Of a stretch of 64,000 bases of DNA, positions 38,257-48,272 are shown piece by piece (positions within the stretch are counted from its first letter, which is position 1; the number at the start of each line of letters is the position of its first letter). The notes beneath the pieces are model-generated. The model did no database searches and was not told where the DNA came from. It saw only the letters and a program-made list of their open reading frames with translations. Source of the stretch: Lysobacter sp. M2-1 (GTDB taxonomy: Bacteria; Pseudomonadota; Gammaproteobacteria; Xanthomonadales; Xanthomonadaceae); the NCBI RefSeq assembly GCF_022662495.1, contig NZ_JAKPBU010000011.1, positions 62,001-126,000 of the forward strand, in the 5' to 3' direction. The position numbers and the translations under genes were made by a program.

Positions 38257-40563
38257 ATGACCCTACCGACGTCCGCCGCGCCGCCGGCTTCGCGCTTTTC
38301 CCGCCGCGGGTTCATTGCCGGGGCCGGTGCGCTGGCCCTGCTCGGCCGCTCGCCGCTGGGTTGGGCGCTCGGCCCGTCCAGCGTGGTCCTGCCCGCATCC
38401 ATCGAGGCCCTCATCGGCCGGATGACGGTCGAGGAGAAAGCCGGCCAGCTCACCCTGCTGGGCACCGCCCTGTTCGGTGACGCGGCGGCAGCGGCGATCA
38501 ACCCGCAGGTCGAGGCGTCAGTGGAAGGCCAGCTGGCCGCCGCCCGCGCCGGCCGGCTTACGGGCATCTTCAACGGCTCCCAGGTCGACTGGCACCAGCG
38601 CCTGCAGCAGGCGGCGATGGAAAGCCGCCTGAAGGTCCCGATGATCTTCGCCGCCGACGTGATCCACGGTTTCCGCACCGTGTTCCCGGTCCCGCTGGGC
38701 GAGTCCGCGAGTTTCGAGCCGGAACTCGCGGAACGCACCGCGCGCGCGGCGGCGGTCGAAGCCACAGCGGCCGGCCTGGACTGGACGTTCGCGCCGATGG
38801 TCGACATCGCCCGCGATGCGCGCTGGGGCCGCGGCGTGGAAGGCGCGGGCGAAGACGTGCTGGTGGGTCGGCGCTTCGCGCAGGCGCGGGTCCGCGGCTT
38901 CCAGGGCAAATCACTGTCGGATCGCGACGCCATGCTGGCCTGCCCCAAGCACTTCGCCGCCTACGGCGCGGGCGAAAGCGGCCTGGACTACAACACCGTC
39001 GACGTGTCGGAACGGACCCTGCGCGAGGTCTATTTCCCGCCGTTCCAGGCGGGCTTCGAAGCGGGTGCGCTGTCGACCATGGCCTCGTTCAACGAGCTCT
39101 CCGGCGTGCCCGCCACTGCCAACACCTGGCTGCTCAGCGACGTGCTGCGCGGCGAATGGAATTTCCGCGGTCTGGTCGTCTCCGACTACACCGGCGACCA
39201 GGAACTGATCGCGCACGGCTTTGCCGCGGATGAGAAGGAAGCGGTGAAGCTCGCCTTCCTGGCCGGCGTGGACATGAGCATGCAGAGCGGGCTGTACCTG
39301 AAGCACCTTCCGGCATTGGTGGCCGAAGGCGCGGTGCCGATGGAAAAACTGGACGAATCGGTCCGCCGGGTGCTGGCGGTCAAGCACGCGCTGGGGCTGT
39401 TCGACGATCCGTTCCGGCGGATCAAAGTGGCGCCGAAGGATCAGCAGGTCACGCGTGAACGCGTACCGGCATACCGCGAACTCGCACGCGAGTGCGCCCG
39501 GCGTTCGATCGTGCTGCTGAAGAACGAGGGCGACGTCCTGCCGTTGAAGAAGTCGCAGAAGATCGCGTTGATTGGTCCCTTCGCCAGCGGCCAGCGCGAC
39601 CTGGTCGGGCCGTGGACCGTCTTCGGCAAGGATGACGACGCCATCGATCTGGCCACCGGACTGCGCAACGCCAGGGCGCAGTTGACGGTGGTAGCAGGCA
39701 GCGGCATCGAGGCGCCGGTCGCGGGCGGCATCGAGGCCGCGGTCGCTGCCGCCAATGCCGCCGATGTCGTGGTGTTGGCGCTGGGCGAGCCCTCGAACTT
39801 CTCGGGCGAAGCCCAGTCGCGGACCGAAGTCGTCATCCCCGCGGCGCAGCAGGCCCTGGCCGAAGCGGTCGCCAAAACCGGCAAGCCGATCGTCGTCGTG
39901 TTGCGCAACGGCCGCGCGCTGGCCCTGGAGGGCGCGGTGCTCGACGCGCCCGCGATCCTGGTCGGCTGGTTCCTCGGCTCGGAAACCGGCAACGCCCTGG
40001 CCGACGTGCTGCTCGGCGACTACGGCCCCTCGGGCCGCCTGCCAGTGAGTTTCCCGCAGGAGTCCGGGCAATCGCCCTACTACTACAACCACAAGCCCAC
40101 GGGCCGTCCAAATCCGACGCCCGAAAAGCTCGAGGAATACAAGGCGCGCTTCCGCAACCTGCTCAACGAGTCGCGTTTCCCCTTCGGGCATGGGCTGACC
40201 TACGGGAAGATCGCGTACTCCGATCTCGACATTGGCAAAGGCAAGCTGATGGCAAACGGCGAGCTCGTCGTGAGCGCCAGGATCCGCAACACCGGCACAC
40301 GCGCGGCCGAGGAAGTGGTGCAGCTGTACGTGCGCGACCGCGCGGCCAGCATCACCCGCCCGGTGCGCGAGCTGAAGGATTTCCGCAAGATCACGCTCAA
40401 GCCCGGCCAGAGCCAGAGAGTGCGCTTCACCCTGCGCCGCGAGGACCTGCAGTTCATCGGCCAGGACCTGAAACCGACGGTCGAAGCGGGCAGCTTCGAC
40501 CTTTGGATTGCGCCGTCGGCGGAGGCGGAGGGCGTGTCCGGGACGTTCGAACTGATCACCTGA
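38257..40563 (+). CDS. bglX: Exported GH3 beta-glucosidase (BglX-like)
   Basis: 768 aa. A Tat-type signal (SRRGFIAGAGALALLG, residues 10-25) indicates folded export to the periplasm. Glycoside hydrolase family 3: IGRMTVEEKAGQLT, then CPKHFAAYGAGESGLDYNTV and the nucleophile Asp in RGLVVSDYTGDQELI. The (alpha/beta)6 sandwich and a C-terminal Fn3-like domain (RNTGTRAAEEVVQLYVRD) complete it. The length matches E. coli BglX (765 aa). The sugar linkage is not determined by sequence. The LacI-like operator just upstream suggests sugar control. Confidence 0.92.
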   Translation: MTLPTSAAPPASRFSRRGFIAGAGALALLGRSPLGWALGPSSVVLPASIEALIGRMTVEEKAGQLTLLGTALFGDAAAAAINPQVEASVEGQLAAARAGRLTGIFNGSQVDWHQRLQQAAMESRLKVPMIFAADVIHGFRTVFPVPLGESASFEPELAERTARAAAVEATAAGLDWTFAPMVDIARDARWGRGVEGAGEDVLVGRRFAQARVRGFQGKSLSDRDAMLACPKHFAAYGAGESGLDYNTVDVSERTLREVYFPPFQAGFEAGALSTMASFNELSGVPATANTWLLSDVLRGEWNFRGLVVSDYTGDQELIAHGFAADEKEAVKLAFLAGVDMSMQSGLYLKHLPALVAEGAVPMEKLDESVRRVLAVKHALGLFDDPFRRIKVAPKDQQVTRERVPAYRELARECARRSIVLLKNEGDVLPLKKSQKIALIGPFASGQRDLVGPWTVFGKDDDAIDLATGLRNARAQLTVVAGSGIEAPVAGGIEAAVAAANAADVVVLALGEPSNFSGEAQSRTEVVIPAAQQALAEAVAKTGKPIVVVLRNGRALALEGAVLDAPAILVGWFLGSETGNALADVLLGDYGPSGRLPVSFPQESGQSPYYYNHKPTGRPNPTPEKLEEYKARFRNLLNESRFPFGHGLTYGKIAYSDLDIGKGKLMANGELVVSARIRNTGTRAAEEVVQLYVRDRAASITRPVRELKDFRKITLKPGQSQRVRFTLRREDLQFIGQDLKPTVEAGSFDLWIAPSAEAEGVSGTFELIT

Positions 40564-40654
40564 CGCTGTACGGTCACGCCTGCGATGGCTCCTGCGATCG
40601 CCATCCGGGCAACACCGGTAGAATCGGCATCACGACCGAATCTGCCCTTTCTCG

Positions 40655-42901
40655 ATGACCGACGATCTGCCGCGCCCCGCCTTCCACGGCTTCGAACAGA
40701 TCCCGCTGCGCGAGTACGCCGAGCGCGCGTATCTCGACTATTCGATGTACGTGGTGCTCGACCGCGCCCTGCCTTTCATCGGCGACGGGCTCAAGCCGGT
40801 GCAGCGGCGCATCATCTTCGCGATGAGCGAGCTGGGCCTGGCCGCAGGCGCCAAGCCAAAGAAGTCGGCGCGCACGGTGGGTGATGTGATCGGCAAATAC
40901 CATCCGCACGGCGACAGCGCATGTTACGAAGCGCTGGTGCTGATGGCGCAGCCGTTCTCGTACCGCTATCCATTGATCGATGGCCAGGGCAATTTCGGCT
41001 CGACGGACGACCCGAAGAGCTTCGCGGCGATGCGATACACCGAGTCCAAGCTCACGCCCATCGCCGAAGTGCTGCTGGGCGAGTTGGCACAGGGCACCGT
41101 CGACTGGGACCCCAACTTCGACGGGACCCTGGAGGAACCGACCTGGCTGCCGGCGCGGCTGCCGCACCTGCTTCTCAACGGCACCACCGGCATCGCGGTG
41201 GGCATGGCCACCGATGTGCCGCCGCACAACCTCAACGAAGTGGTCAGTGCCTGCATCCGCCTGCTCGACGACTCCGATGCCAGCGTGCGCGACCTGTGCG
41301 AACACGTGCTCGGGCCGGACTACCCGACCACGGCCGAAATCATCACGCCGGCAGCGGACCTGCGCACAATCTACGAAACCGGCAACGGCGGCGTGCGCGC
41401 CCGCGCCACGTTTGTCAGGGAAGGCCAGAACATCGTGATCACCGCGCTGCCCTACCAGGTCAGCCCGAGCAAGGTGATCGAGCAGATCGCGCAGCAGATG
41501 CGCGCCAAGAAGCTGCCGTGGCTGGAAGACCTGCGCGACGAATCCGACCACGCCAACCCGGTGCGGGTGGTGCTGATCCCGCGTTCCAACCGGGTCGATG
41601 TCGAGCAGTTGATGGGGCATCTGTTCGCCACCACTGACCTGGAGAAGAGCTACCGGGTCAACCTCAACATCATCGGCCTGGACGGCCGCCCGCAGGTCAA
41701 GAACCTCAAGACCTTCCTGTCCGAATGGCTGGTGTTCCGCACCGACACGGTGACGCGTCGCCTCAAGCACCGGCTGGACAAGGTAGAACGCCGCCTGCAT
41801 CTGCTGGAAGGGTTGCTGGTCGCCTTCCTCAACCTCGACGAGGTTATCCGCATCATCCGCAGCGAGGATGAGCCCAAGCCCGCCTTGATCGCCCGCTTCG
41901 ACCTGAGCGAGGAGCAGGCGGATTACATCCTCGATACCAAGCTGAAGCAGCTGGCGCGGCTGGAGGAAATGAAGATCCGGGGCGAGCAGGACGAGCTCGA
42001 CTCCGAACGCGACCGATTGATCTCTACACTGGGCAGCAAGGCCAAGCTGAAGAAGCTGATCAAGGACGAGCTGCTCGCCGACGCGAAGAAGTTCGGCGAT
42101 GCGCGGCGTTCGCCGCTGGTCGCGCGCGGCGCGGCGCAGGCGCTGGACGAGACCGAACTGGTCCCCAGCGAGCCGGTCACCATCGTGATGAGCGAGAAGG
42201 GTTGGGTCCGTGCGGCCAAAGGCCACGACATCGATGCCACCACGCTCTCGTACCGTGATGGCGACAGCCTGCTGGCGACGGTGAAGGGGCGCAGCACACA
42301 GCAGGTGGCGTTCCTCGATTCCAACGGCCGCAGCTACTCGACCCTCGCCCATACCCTGCCTTCCGCGCGCGGTAATGGCGAACCGCTGACCGGCCGCTTC
42401 TCGCCCGCGCCTGGCGGCACGTTCCAGGCGCTTGCCAGCGGCGGCAACGACGACCGTTTCGTTATCGCCTCATCGCATGGCTACGGCTTCGTCACCCGTT
42501 TCGAGAACCTGACCGGCCGCAACAAGGCAGGCAAGGCGATGCTCTCGCTCACCCCGGGATCGAAGGTGCTGCAGCCGGCGATGGTCGCCGGGGTCGACAC
42601 CGACCGCATCGTCGCGGTCACCAGTGCCGGTCATCTGCTCGCCTTCCCCGTGGCGGAGCTGCCGGAACTCGACAAGGGCAAGGGCAACAAGATCATCGAG
42701 ATCCCCAAGGCCAAGCGCGGCACCGAACGCGTGGTAGCGGTGGCGGTGGTTCCACCGGGAAGCAAGCTGGCGCTCAAATCCGGCACGCGCACCATGACAC
42801 TGTCGTTCAAGGAACTGGACGGTTACCTCGGCAGTCGTGGGCAGCGCGGCGGACTGTTGCCGCGAGGATGGCAGAAGGTCGACGGTCTCTCCGTCGAGTA
42901 G
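40655..42901 (+). CDS. parC: DNA topoisomerase IV subunit A
   Basis: A 748-aa type IIA topoisomerase subunit that decatenates chromosomes with ParE. The breakage-reunion domain shows [31 protein letters not shown] and the catalytic Tyr128 (AAMRYTES). Ser88 and Glu92, equivalent to the quinolone-determining E. coli Ser80/Glu84, are wild type. The C-terminal beta-pinwheel lacks the GyrA-box QRRGG, which separates ParC from GyrA. parE is not adjacent. Confidence 0.96.
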   Translation: MTDDLPRPAFHGFEQIPLREYAERAYLDYSMYVVLDRALPFIGDGLKPVQRRIIFAMSELGLAAGAKPKKSARTVGDVIGKYHPHGDSACYEALVLMAQPFSYRYPLIDGQGNFGSTDDPKSFAAMRYTESKLTPIAEVLLGELAQGTVDWDPNFDGTLEEPTWLPARLPHLLLNGTTGIAVGMATDVPPHNLNEVVSACIRLLDDSDASVRDLCEHVLGPDYPTTAEIITPAADLRTIYETGNGGVRARATFVREGQNIVITALPYQVSPSKVIEQIAQQMRAKKLPWLEDLRDESDHANPVRVVLIPRSNRVDVEQLMGHLFATTDLEKSYRVNLNIIGLDGRPQVKNLKTFLSEWLVFRTDTVTRRLKHRLDKVERRLHLLEGLLVAFLNLDEVIRIIRSEDEPKPALIARFDLSEEQADYILDTKLKQLARLEEMKIRGEQDELDSERDRLISTLGSKAKLKKLIKDELLADAKKFGDARRSPLVARGAAQALDETELVPSEPVTIVMSEKGWVRAAKGHDIDATTLSYRDGDSLLATVKGRSTQQVAFLDSNGRSYSTLAHTLPSARGNGEPLTGRFSPAPGGTFQALASGGNDDRFVIASSHGYGFVTRFENLTGRNKAGKAMLSLTPGSKVLQPAMVAGVDTDRIVAVTSAGHLLAFPVAELPELDKGKGNKIIEIPKAKRGTERVVAVAVVPPGSKLALKSGTRTMTLSFKELDGYLGSRGQRGGLLPRGWQKVDGLSVE

Positions 42902-42930
42902 GTCGGGGTTACCCCCGGCACGATGTACCC

Positions 42931-43011
42931 GTGGGAGCGGGCTTTGCCGCGAATGCCTTCGCTACCGCTTCCGACAGCCCCGACAGCGTTCGCGACAGAT
43001 GTCGCTCCCAC
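42931..43011. repeat. REP-like inverted pair between parC and tpm
   Basis: Left arm GTGGGAGCGGGCTTTGCCGC (from 42931) and right arm ending GTCGCTCCCAC (43011) are inverted copies across a central spacer. Same family as 4015 and 43700. Confidence 0.7.
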
Positions 43012-43046
43012 GGCATCGTGCATACAGTGCACGCAATGGAGGATGG

Positions 43047-43703
43047 ATGAAGGCTGATTTTTGGCTGCAACGCTGGCGCGATGGACAGATCGGCTTCCAC
43101 CAGCAGCAGGCCACCCCGCTGCTCGAGCAATATTGGGACGCAATCGACGCGCCGGCCGGATCGTGCGTGTTCGTGCCGCTGTGCGGCAAGAGCCTGGACA
43201 TGTCCTGGCTCGCCGCGCGTGGCCATCGCGTGCTCGGCGCGGAGCTGTCGCAACAGGCGGTGGAGCAGTTTTTCGCCGAGCACGGGCTCGACCCCGAGGT
43301 CCGCGACTCCAGGTACGGGCGCCACTACGCGGCGGGCAGCGTCGAGATCATCTGCGGAGATGTCTTCGACCTCGATGCGGATGCTCTGGCCGGGTGCGCC
43401 GCAGTGTTCGACCGAGCCGCCCTAATCGCGCTGCCGCCGGACATGCGCCGGCGCTACGCCGGTGTGTACGCCCTGTTGCCCGCACACTGCCGCGGCCTGG
43501 TGGTCACGCTGGAATACCCCCAGCACGAAAAGTCGGGGCCGCCGTTCTCGGTGAGCGAAGCCGAGGTTGTTTCCTTGTTCCAGGCCGAATGGTCGGTTGC
43601 GCTGCTCGAGCAACGCGACATCCTCGCGCGCGAACCGGGCTTCGTGGCCGAAGGCGTCACCGCGCTGGTCACCTGCGCCTACCGGATCGAGCGCCGCCTG
43701 TAG
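43047..43703 (+). CDS. tpm: Thiopurine S-methyltransferase
   Basis: A 218-aa SAM-dependent methyltransferase. MKADFWLQRWRDGQIGFHQ is the TPMT N-terminus. CVFVPLCGKSLDMSWLAARG forms the SAM-binding loop, and IICGDVFDL with ALIALPPDMRRRY follow. Bacterial members methylate thiopurines and also selenite/tellurite compounds. ATG 43047 has GGAGG 4 nt upstream, which decides it over the longer frame. Its TAG stop falls inside the next REP-like repeat. Confidence 0.95.
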   Translation: MKADFWLQRWRDGQIGFHQQQATPLLEQYWDAIDAPAGSCVFVPLCGKSLDMSWLAARGHRVLGAELSQQAVEQFFAEHGLDPEVRDSRYGRHYAAGSVEIICGDVFDLDADALAGCAAVFDRAALIALPPDMRRRYAGVYALLPAHCRGLVVTLEYPQHEKSGPPFSVSEAEVVSLFQAEWSVALLEQRDILAREPGFVAEGVTALVTCAYRIERRL

Positions 43704-43766
43704 CAGCGGCCCTGGCCGCGACGGCCCGCATCACGAAAGCCCGTCGCACCGTAGCGGCGCTCCTAC
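43700..43766. repeat. REP-like inverted pair after tpm
   Basis: GTAGCAGCGGCCCTGGCCGC (from 43700) faces the inverted GTCGCACCGTAGCGGCGCTC copy ending CTAC at 43766. The left arm provides the tpm stop codon, as at 14538. Confidence 0.65.
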
Positions 43767-43795
43767 AATGACGGATGCATCTGGGGAGTAAACGC

Positions 43796-46297
43796 ATGGT
43801 CCGCTGGTTCAGGCGTCTGGCATTGCTGCTGCTCGGGCTGATCCTTGTATTCGCCATCCTCGCCTGGTGGCTGCTTCGCGCCAGCCTGCCGCAGCTCGAC
43901 GGAGAGGTGGTCCTCGGCGACCTGTCCGCACCGGTAACGATCCAGCGCGACGCGCTGGGCGTGGTCACCATCGATGCGGCCAACGAAACCGACGCGATGC
44001 GCGCGCTCGGGTACGTGCATGCGCAGGAGCGCTACTTCGAGATGGATCTGATGCGGCGCACTGCCGCGGGGGAATTGTCCGAGCTGTTCGGGCCGATCGC
44101 GCTGGAGACCGACAAGAAGCACCGTATGCATCGGATGCGGGCGCGGGTGATGCAGAACCTCGACCGGATCGCGGGCGACAAACTCCCGCAGCTGCAGGCA
44201 TACACCGACGGCGTCCACGCCGGACTCTTCGCCCTGGATGTACGCCCATGGCCCTACCTGCTGCTGCGCGCAAAACCGGAACCGTGGCAGATGGTGGATT
44301 CCGCACTGGTCGGATTCGCCATGTATTTCGATCTGCAGGATGCGCAAAACACGCGCGAACTCGCATTGATAAAGATCCGGCCGCATCTGCCGCCTGCGCT
44401 GTTCGCACTGCTCGCCCGCGATGGCACCAGCTGGGACGCACCCCTCTTCGGCGAACCGCGAGGCGATGCGCAGCTGCCTGAGGCAGCTCTTGTCGATCTG
44501 CGCGATCTGCCCGCGCCGCCGCGCGACGGCGTGCAAGCGCTGGCGTCCAAAGGCACCCCAGGAAGCAACAACTTCGCCGTTTCTGGCGAACTGACTCCTG
44601 ATGGGCGCGCGATCGTTGCCGATGACATGCATCTAGGACTGCGCGCACCCAATATCTGGTTTCGTGCACGCCTGCGCTATCGCGATCCGGCCGCACCTGG
44701 CGGTAGGACCGACGTGCAAGGATTCACGCTGCCTGGGTTACCGGCCGTCATCGTTGGCAGCAACGGTCATGTGGCTTGGGGTTTCACCAACGGTTATGTC
44801 GATAACTCGGATGCCGGAGTTCCCTGCGTTAAAGCACATGACTCGTGTCTGGAAGCACAATCCGAAAACGCACGCATCGATATCGAACGCATCCTCGTCC
44901 GCGGTTCGCCGCCCTTGGACCTGCACATCCCGGAATTTCAGCCCTTGCAATGGCCCGGCACTCGGTCGGCCATTCCGATCACGCAGACTCCACCCGGCGA
45001 TATCTGGGTCGCGAACCTGTGGTCGGCCTACTCTCCGGACGCGATCTCGCTCGATCTGGCCAGGACCGCCACGATGCGTTCGGTCGACAATGTCCTCGGT
45101 AGCCCGCTGATCGGATTGCCGGCGCAAAATTTTGTCATCGCGGATCGGACTGGGCGTATCGCCTGGATGATTTCCGGAAACGTTCCGACTCACGTCCCGG
45201 GATGCGATCGCTATGCGCTTGCATTGCTGGGGCAGCCCAGACCTGTGTTGAACGAAGTTCGCGACATCAAAGCCAAAGGCGCTTCACTTCCGAGCATCGG
45301 TGCAGGGCAACAGTCCACGCATCCGGACCCAACGGAAGCTGTGCGCGAAGGTGAAGGTTGCGAAGGTCGCCCGATGACAGCGGCGGAAACGCCAATGCTT
45401 GCCGATCCGGACTCGCACCGCCTCTGGACCGCCAACAACCGCACCCTCGACGGCGAAGCGTTGCAGAAAGTCGGCGACGGCGGTTACGCACTCGGTGCGC
45501 GTGCAAAGCAGATCCGCGACGACCTCTTCGCAAAGGACAAGCTCACCGAACGCGATCTGTTGGCGATCCAGCTCGACGACCGCGCCGTGTTCCTGGAGCG
45601 CTGGTGGAAGCTGCTGGTGCACCAGGCCGCGGTGTCGCGCACTCCGGCGCTGGCTGCGCTCTCGGATGCCGCCAGCGACTGGACCGGGCGTGCGAGCACC
45701 GGTTCGGTCGCCTACCGGGTCGTCCGCGCCTGGCGCCTGGCCGTGCACGCGCGCATCGCCGACGGCCTGACCGCCCCGGCGCAGGCCGCGCTCGGCAAAG
45801 ACTTCGTCATGCCCGACCTGCCGCAGCTGGAGGGCGTGGTCTGGCCGCTGCTGCGCCAGCGCCCGCAGCATCTGCTTTCGCGCCGCTACGACAGCTGGGA
45901 CGCGCTGCTGGAGGATGCCGCGAAGGAAGTCCACGACGAACTCGCATCGCAGGGGCCGCTGTCCGCCCGCACCTGGGGCGAGCGCAATACCGCCGACATC
46001 TGCCATCCGCTGGCGAATGCGATTCCGCTGGTCGGCAGGCGGATGCTGTGCATGCCGGCCGACCAGTTGCCCGGCGACACGGCCATGCCGCGCGTGCAGG
46101 GTCCGCGCTTCGGCGCGTCCGAACGCATGGTGGTGTCGCCAGGGCACGAAGAGGACGGCATCATCCACATGCCCGGCGGCCAGAGCGGCCATTTCCTCTC
46201 GCCCTTCTGGGGCGCCGGCCACGACGACTGGGTGCATGGCCGGCCGACGCCGTTCCTGCCCGGCAAGGCGGAGCACACGCTGCGGCTCACGCCGTAG
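43796..46297 (+). CDS. Penicillin acylase-family N-terminal nucleophile hydrolase
   Basis: 833 aa. An N-terminal hydrophobic helix (residues about 7-28) is a signal or membrane anchor. The family is made as one chain and self-cleaved before a Ser nucleophile, here Ser257 in KGTPGSNNFAV. Alpha-part motifs include DALGVVTIDA and YVHAQERYFEMDLMRR; beta-part motifs include IVADDMHLGLRAPNIWF and GHVAWGFTNGY. Members cleave penicillin side chains or N-acyl-homoserine lactones; which applies is not decidable here. ATG 43796 is preferred, with GGGGAG 7 nt upstream. Convergent with asnB. Confidence 0.9.
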   Translation: MVRWFRRLALLLLGLILVFAILAWWLLRASLPQLDGEVVLGDLSAPVTIQRDALGVVTIDAANETDAMRALGYVHAQERYFEMDLMRRTAAGELSELFGPIALETDKKHRMHRMRARVMQNLDRIAGDKLPQLQAYTDGVHAGLFALDVRPWPYLLLRAKPEPWQMVDSALVGFAMYFDLQDAQNTRELALIKIRPHLPPALFALLARDGTSWDAPLFGEPRGDAQLPEAALVDLRDLPAPPRDGVQALASKGTPGSNNFAVSGELTPDGRAIVADDMHLGLRAPNIWFRARLRYRDPAAPGGRTDVQGFTLPGLPAVIVGSNGHVAWGFTNGYVDNSDAGVPCVKAHDSCLEAQSENARIDIERILVRGSPPLDLHIPEFQPLQWPGTRSAIPITQTPPGDIWVANLWSAYSPDAISLDLARTATMRSVDNVLGSPLIGLPAQNFVIADRTGRIAWMISGNVPTHVPGCDRYALALLGQPRPVLNEVRDIKAKGASLPSIGAGQQSTHPDPTEAVREGEGCEGRPMTAAETPMLADPDSHRLWTANNRTLDGEALQKVGDGGYALGARAKQIRDDLFAKDKLTERDLLAIQLDDRAVFLERWWKLLVHQAAVSRTPALAALSDAASDWTGRASTGSVAYRVVRAWRLAVHARIADGLTAPAQAALGKDFVMPDLPQLEGVVWPLLRQRPQHLLSRRYDSWDALLEDAAKEVHDELASQGPLSARTWGERNTADICHPLANAIPLVGRRMLCMPADQLPGDTAMPRVQGPRFGASERMVVSPGHEEDGIIHMPGGQSGHFLSPFWGAGHDDWVHGRPTPFLPGKAEHTLRLTP

Positions 46298-46319
46298 GTC
46301 GCGCTCCACCCCACATCGT

Positions 46320-46440
46320 GGGGGGGGGGGGGGGGGGGGGGGGGTGTGTGGGGACGGGGGGAGGGGAAAAAAAAAAGAGAGCGCGCGCCCCCGCGTGGGC
46401 GCCCCTTGGCCCGGTTTTGATGGTCCCCCGGGGTGAGTAG
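46320..46440. other. Anomalous G25 homopolymer and low-complexity stretch, probable assembly artefact
   Basis: Twenty-five consecutive G (46320-46344), then TGTGTGGGGACGGGGGGAGG, ten consecutive A (46367-46376) and runs of C and G. Nothing similar occurs elsewhere in the window. It sits in the short gap between two convergent genes, beside a REP unit. Homopolymers of this size are rare in bacterial chromosomes and typical of bad reads or a mis-filled gap, although real G4-forming DNA cannot be excluded. Confidence 0.6.
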
Positions 46441-46447
46441 CAAAAAG

Positions 46448-46471
46448 CAATCGCGGCCAAGGCCGCTCCCA
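46448..46471. repeat. Single REP-like unit
   Basis: GCAATCGCGGCCAAGGCCGC followed by TCCC is the reverse-complement unit of the GTGGGAGCGGC repeat family. Its expected inverted partner is missing; the G25 stretch occupies that place. Confidence 0.6.
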
Positions 46472-46487
46472 CAGGTGGTTCCTCGAT

Positions 46488-48182
46488 CTAGGCGAGTGCG
46501 GCGTTGTGCACGCCGGCGATCGCACGCCCCGACGGATCGGCCGCGTTCGCGAAACCCGCATCCCAGGCGATCGCGGCGGGCGAGGAGCAGGCGATCGACT
46601 TGCCGCCGGGCACCGTGCGCGCGCAGGCCTCGCCCGGGAAGAGCTCCTCGAAGATGCGGCGGTAGAAATACGCCTCCTTCGTCTGCGGCGGGTTGAACGG
46701 GAAGCGGCGTTCGGCTTCGGCGAATTCGGCGTCGCTCACATTGGCCCCGGCATGCGCCTTCAGGCCGTCGATCCAGCCGTAGCCGACGCCGTCGCTGAAT
46801 TGTTCCTTCTGCCGCCACAGGATCTCGTGCGGCAGGTAACCCTCGAACGCCTCGCGCAGCACGGATTTCTCGATCCGTCTGCTGCCGTCCGGCGCCGTGC
46901 CGCCCATCTTGTGCCGCGCGTCCATGCGCATCGCCACGTCCATGAACTCGATATCCAGGAACGGCACCCGTGGCTCAACTCCCCAGGCCATCATCGACTT
47001 GTTCGCGCGCAGGCAATCAAAGCTGTGCAGCGCGTCGAGCTTGCGCACGAGCTCTTCGTGGAACTCGCGCGCGTTCGGCGCCTTGTGGAAGTACAGATAG
47101 CCGCCGAACAGCTCGTCGCTGCCCTCACCCGACAGCACCATCTTCACCCCCATCGCCTTGATCCGCCGCGCCAGCAGGTACATCGGTGTCGATGCGCGGA
47201 TGGTGGTGACGTCATACGTCTCGATATGGCGGATCACCTCCGGCAGTGCGTCCAGGCCTTCGGCGAAGGTATAGGTGAACCCGTGATGCACGGTCCCCAG
47301 CGCGTCCGCGGCGACCTGGGCGGCGGCCAGGTCCGGCGAGCCTTCCAGGCCGATGGCGAAGCTGTGCAGCCGCGGCCACCAGGCTTCGCCGCGATCGTCA
47401 TCCTCGATCCGCTTGCGCGCGAACTTGGCCGCGCAGGCGGCGACCAGCGACGAATCCAGGCCGCCCGACAGCAACACGCCGTAGGGCACGTCGCTCATCA
47501 TCTGCCGGTGGACCGCGCGTTCGAAGGCCGTGCGCAGCTCGGCCCTGTCGGCGGCCACGCCCTGCACCGCGTCGTATTCGCGCCAGGCACGCTTGTACCA
47601 GCGCACCAGAGTGCCGCTGGCGCTGTCGTAGACATGGCCGGGCGGGAACGCGGCCACGTCGTCGCACACGCGTACTAGCGCCTTCATCTCCGATGCCACC
47701 CACAGCCGGCCGTCGGCATCATGGCCCCAGTACAACGGACAGATGCCCATGTGATCGCGCGCGATCAGCACGCGCCTGGCGTCGGCATCCCACAGCGCGA
47801 AGGCGAAGATGCCGTTGAGCCGGCCCAGCCAGGTTTCCGGCGCTTCGCCATCGCGATGCAATGCATTGATCACCTCGCAGTCGGAACCGGTCTGGAACGC
47901 ATAGGGATGCGCGAGCCGGCGCTCGAGATCGCGATGGTTGTAGATCTCGCCGTTGACCGCCAGCGCCAGTGCGCCATCGCCAGAAAGGATCGGCTGCGCG
48001 CCGCCGGCAGGATCGACGATCGCCAGCCGCTCGTGCACCAGCAACGCATTCGCGTCGCTATGCACGCCACTCCAGTCGGGGCCGCGATGACGCTGGCGCG
48101 CGGACAGCGACAGCGCCAGCGGACGCAGCGGACGCAGGTCCGCGCCGGGGCGGAAGTCGAACACGCCAAGGATCGAGCACAT
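46488..48182 (-). CDS. asnB: Asparagine synthetase B (glutamine-hydrolysing)
   Basis: A 564-aa class II amidotransferase making Asn from Asp, Gln and ATP. Cys2 after Met1 (MCSILGVFDF) is the glutaminase nucleophile. RHRGPDWSG, ERLAIVDP and AVNGEIYNH belong to the glutaminase domain. The synthetase PP-loop is LLSGGLDSSLVAA, followed by SGEGSDELFGGYLYF. It is preceded by a leader with an Asn-containing short ORF and a terminator, suggesting control by Asn-tRNA supply. It is last in the leftward dap-glnD region. Confidence 0.97.
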   Translation of the reverse strand: MCSILGVFDFRPGADLRPLRPLALSLSARQRHRGPDWSGVHSDANALLVHERLAIVDPAGGAQPILSGDGALALAVNGEIYNHRDLERRLAHPYAFQTGSDCEVINALHRDGEAPETWLGRLNGIFAFALWDADARRVLIARDHMGICPLYWGHDADGRLWVASEMKALVRVCDDVAAFPPGHVYDSASGTLVRWYKRAWREYDAVQGVAADRAELRTAFERAVHRQMMSDVPYGVLLSGGLDSSLVAACAAKFARKRIEDDDRGEAWWPRLHSFAIGLEGSPDLAAAQVAADALGTVHHGFTYTFAEGLDALPEVIRHIETYDVTTIRASTPMYLLARRIKAMGVKMVLSGEGSDELFGGYLYFHKAPNAREFHEELVRKLDALHSFDCLRANKSMMAWGVEPRVPFLDIEFMDVAMRMDARHKMGGTAPDGSRRIEKSVLREAFEGYLPHEILWRQKEQFSDGVGYGWIDGLKAHAGANVSDAEFAEAERRFPFNPPQTKEAYFYRRIFEELFPGEACARTVPGGKSIACSSPAAIAWDAGFANAADPSGRAIAGVHNAALA

Positions 48183-48217
48183 CAGGTTTCTCCAGCATTA
48201 TCAGGAAGCGAACAACG

Positions 48218-48242
48218 AAAAACCCGCGCCAGGCGCGGGTTT
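48218..48242 (-). terminator. Attenuator-type terminator in the asnB leader
   Basis: On the minus strand AAACCCGCG / CGCGGGTTT forms a 9-bp stem with a 5-nt loop followed by TTTTTC, 35 nt before the asnB start. It lies upstream of the gene in the same direction, so it is an attenuator rather than a 3' terminator. The segment AGGCGCGG (plus 48231-48238), which includes most of the stem's 5' arm, is exactly complementary to 48267-48274, giving an alternative antiterminator. Confidence 0.75.
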
Positions 48243-48272
48243 CGGAAGTGTCGTGCGTGCTTGCAGCCGCGC

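Noticed and set aside
40574-42352. A 592-codon open frame antisense to parC
   Set aside because: Same shadow effect; parC motifs are complete on the plus strand.
46320-46344. G25 as a phase-variable or G-quadruplex regulatory tract
   Set aside because: It is not in a promoter or coding start, lies between two convergent 3' ends and is flanked by other low-complexity runs; assembly error is simpler.
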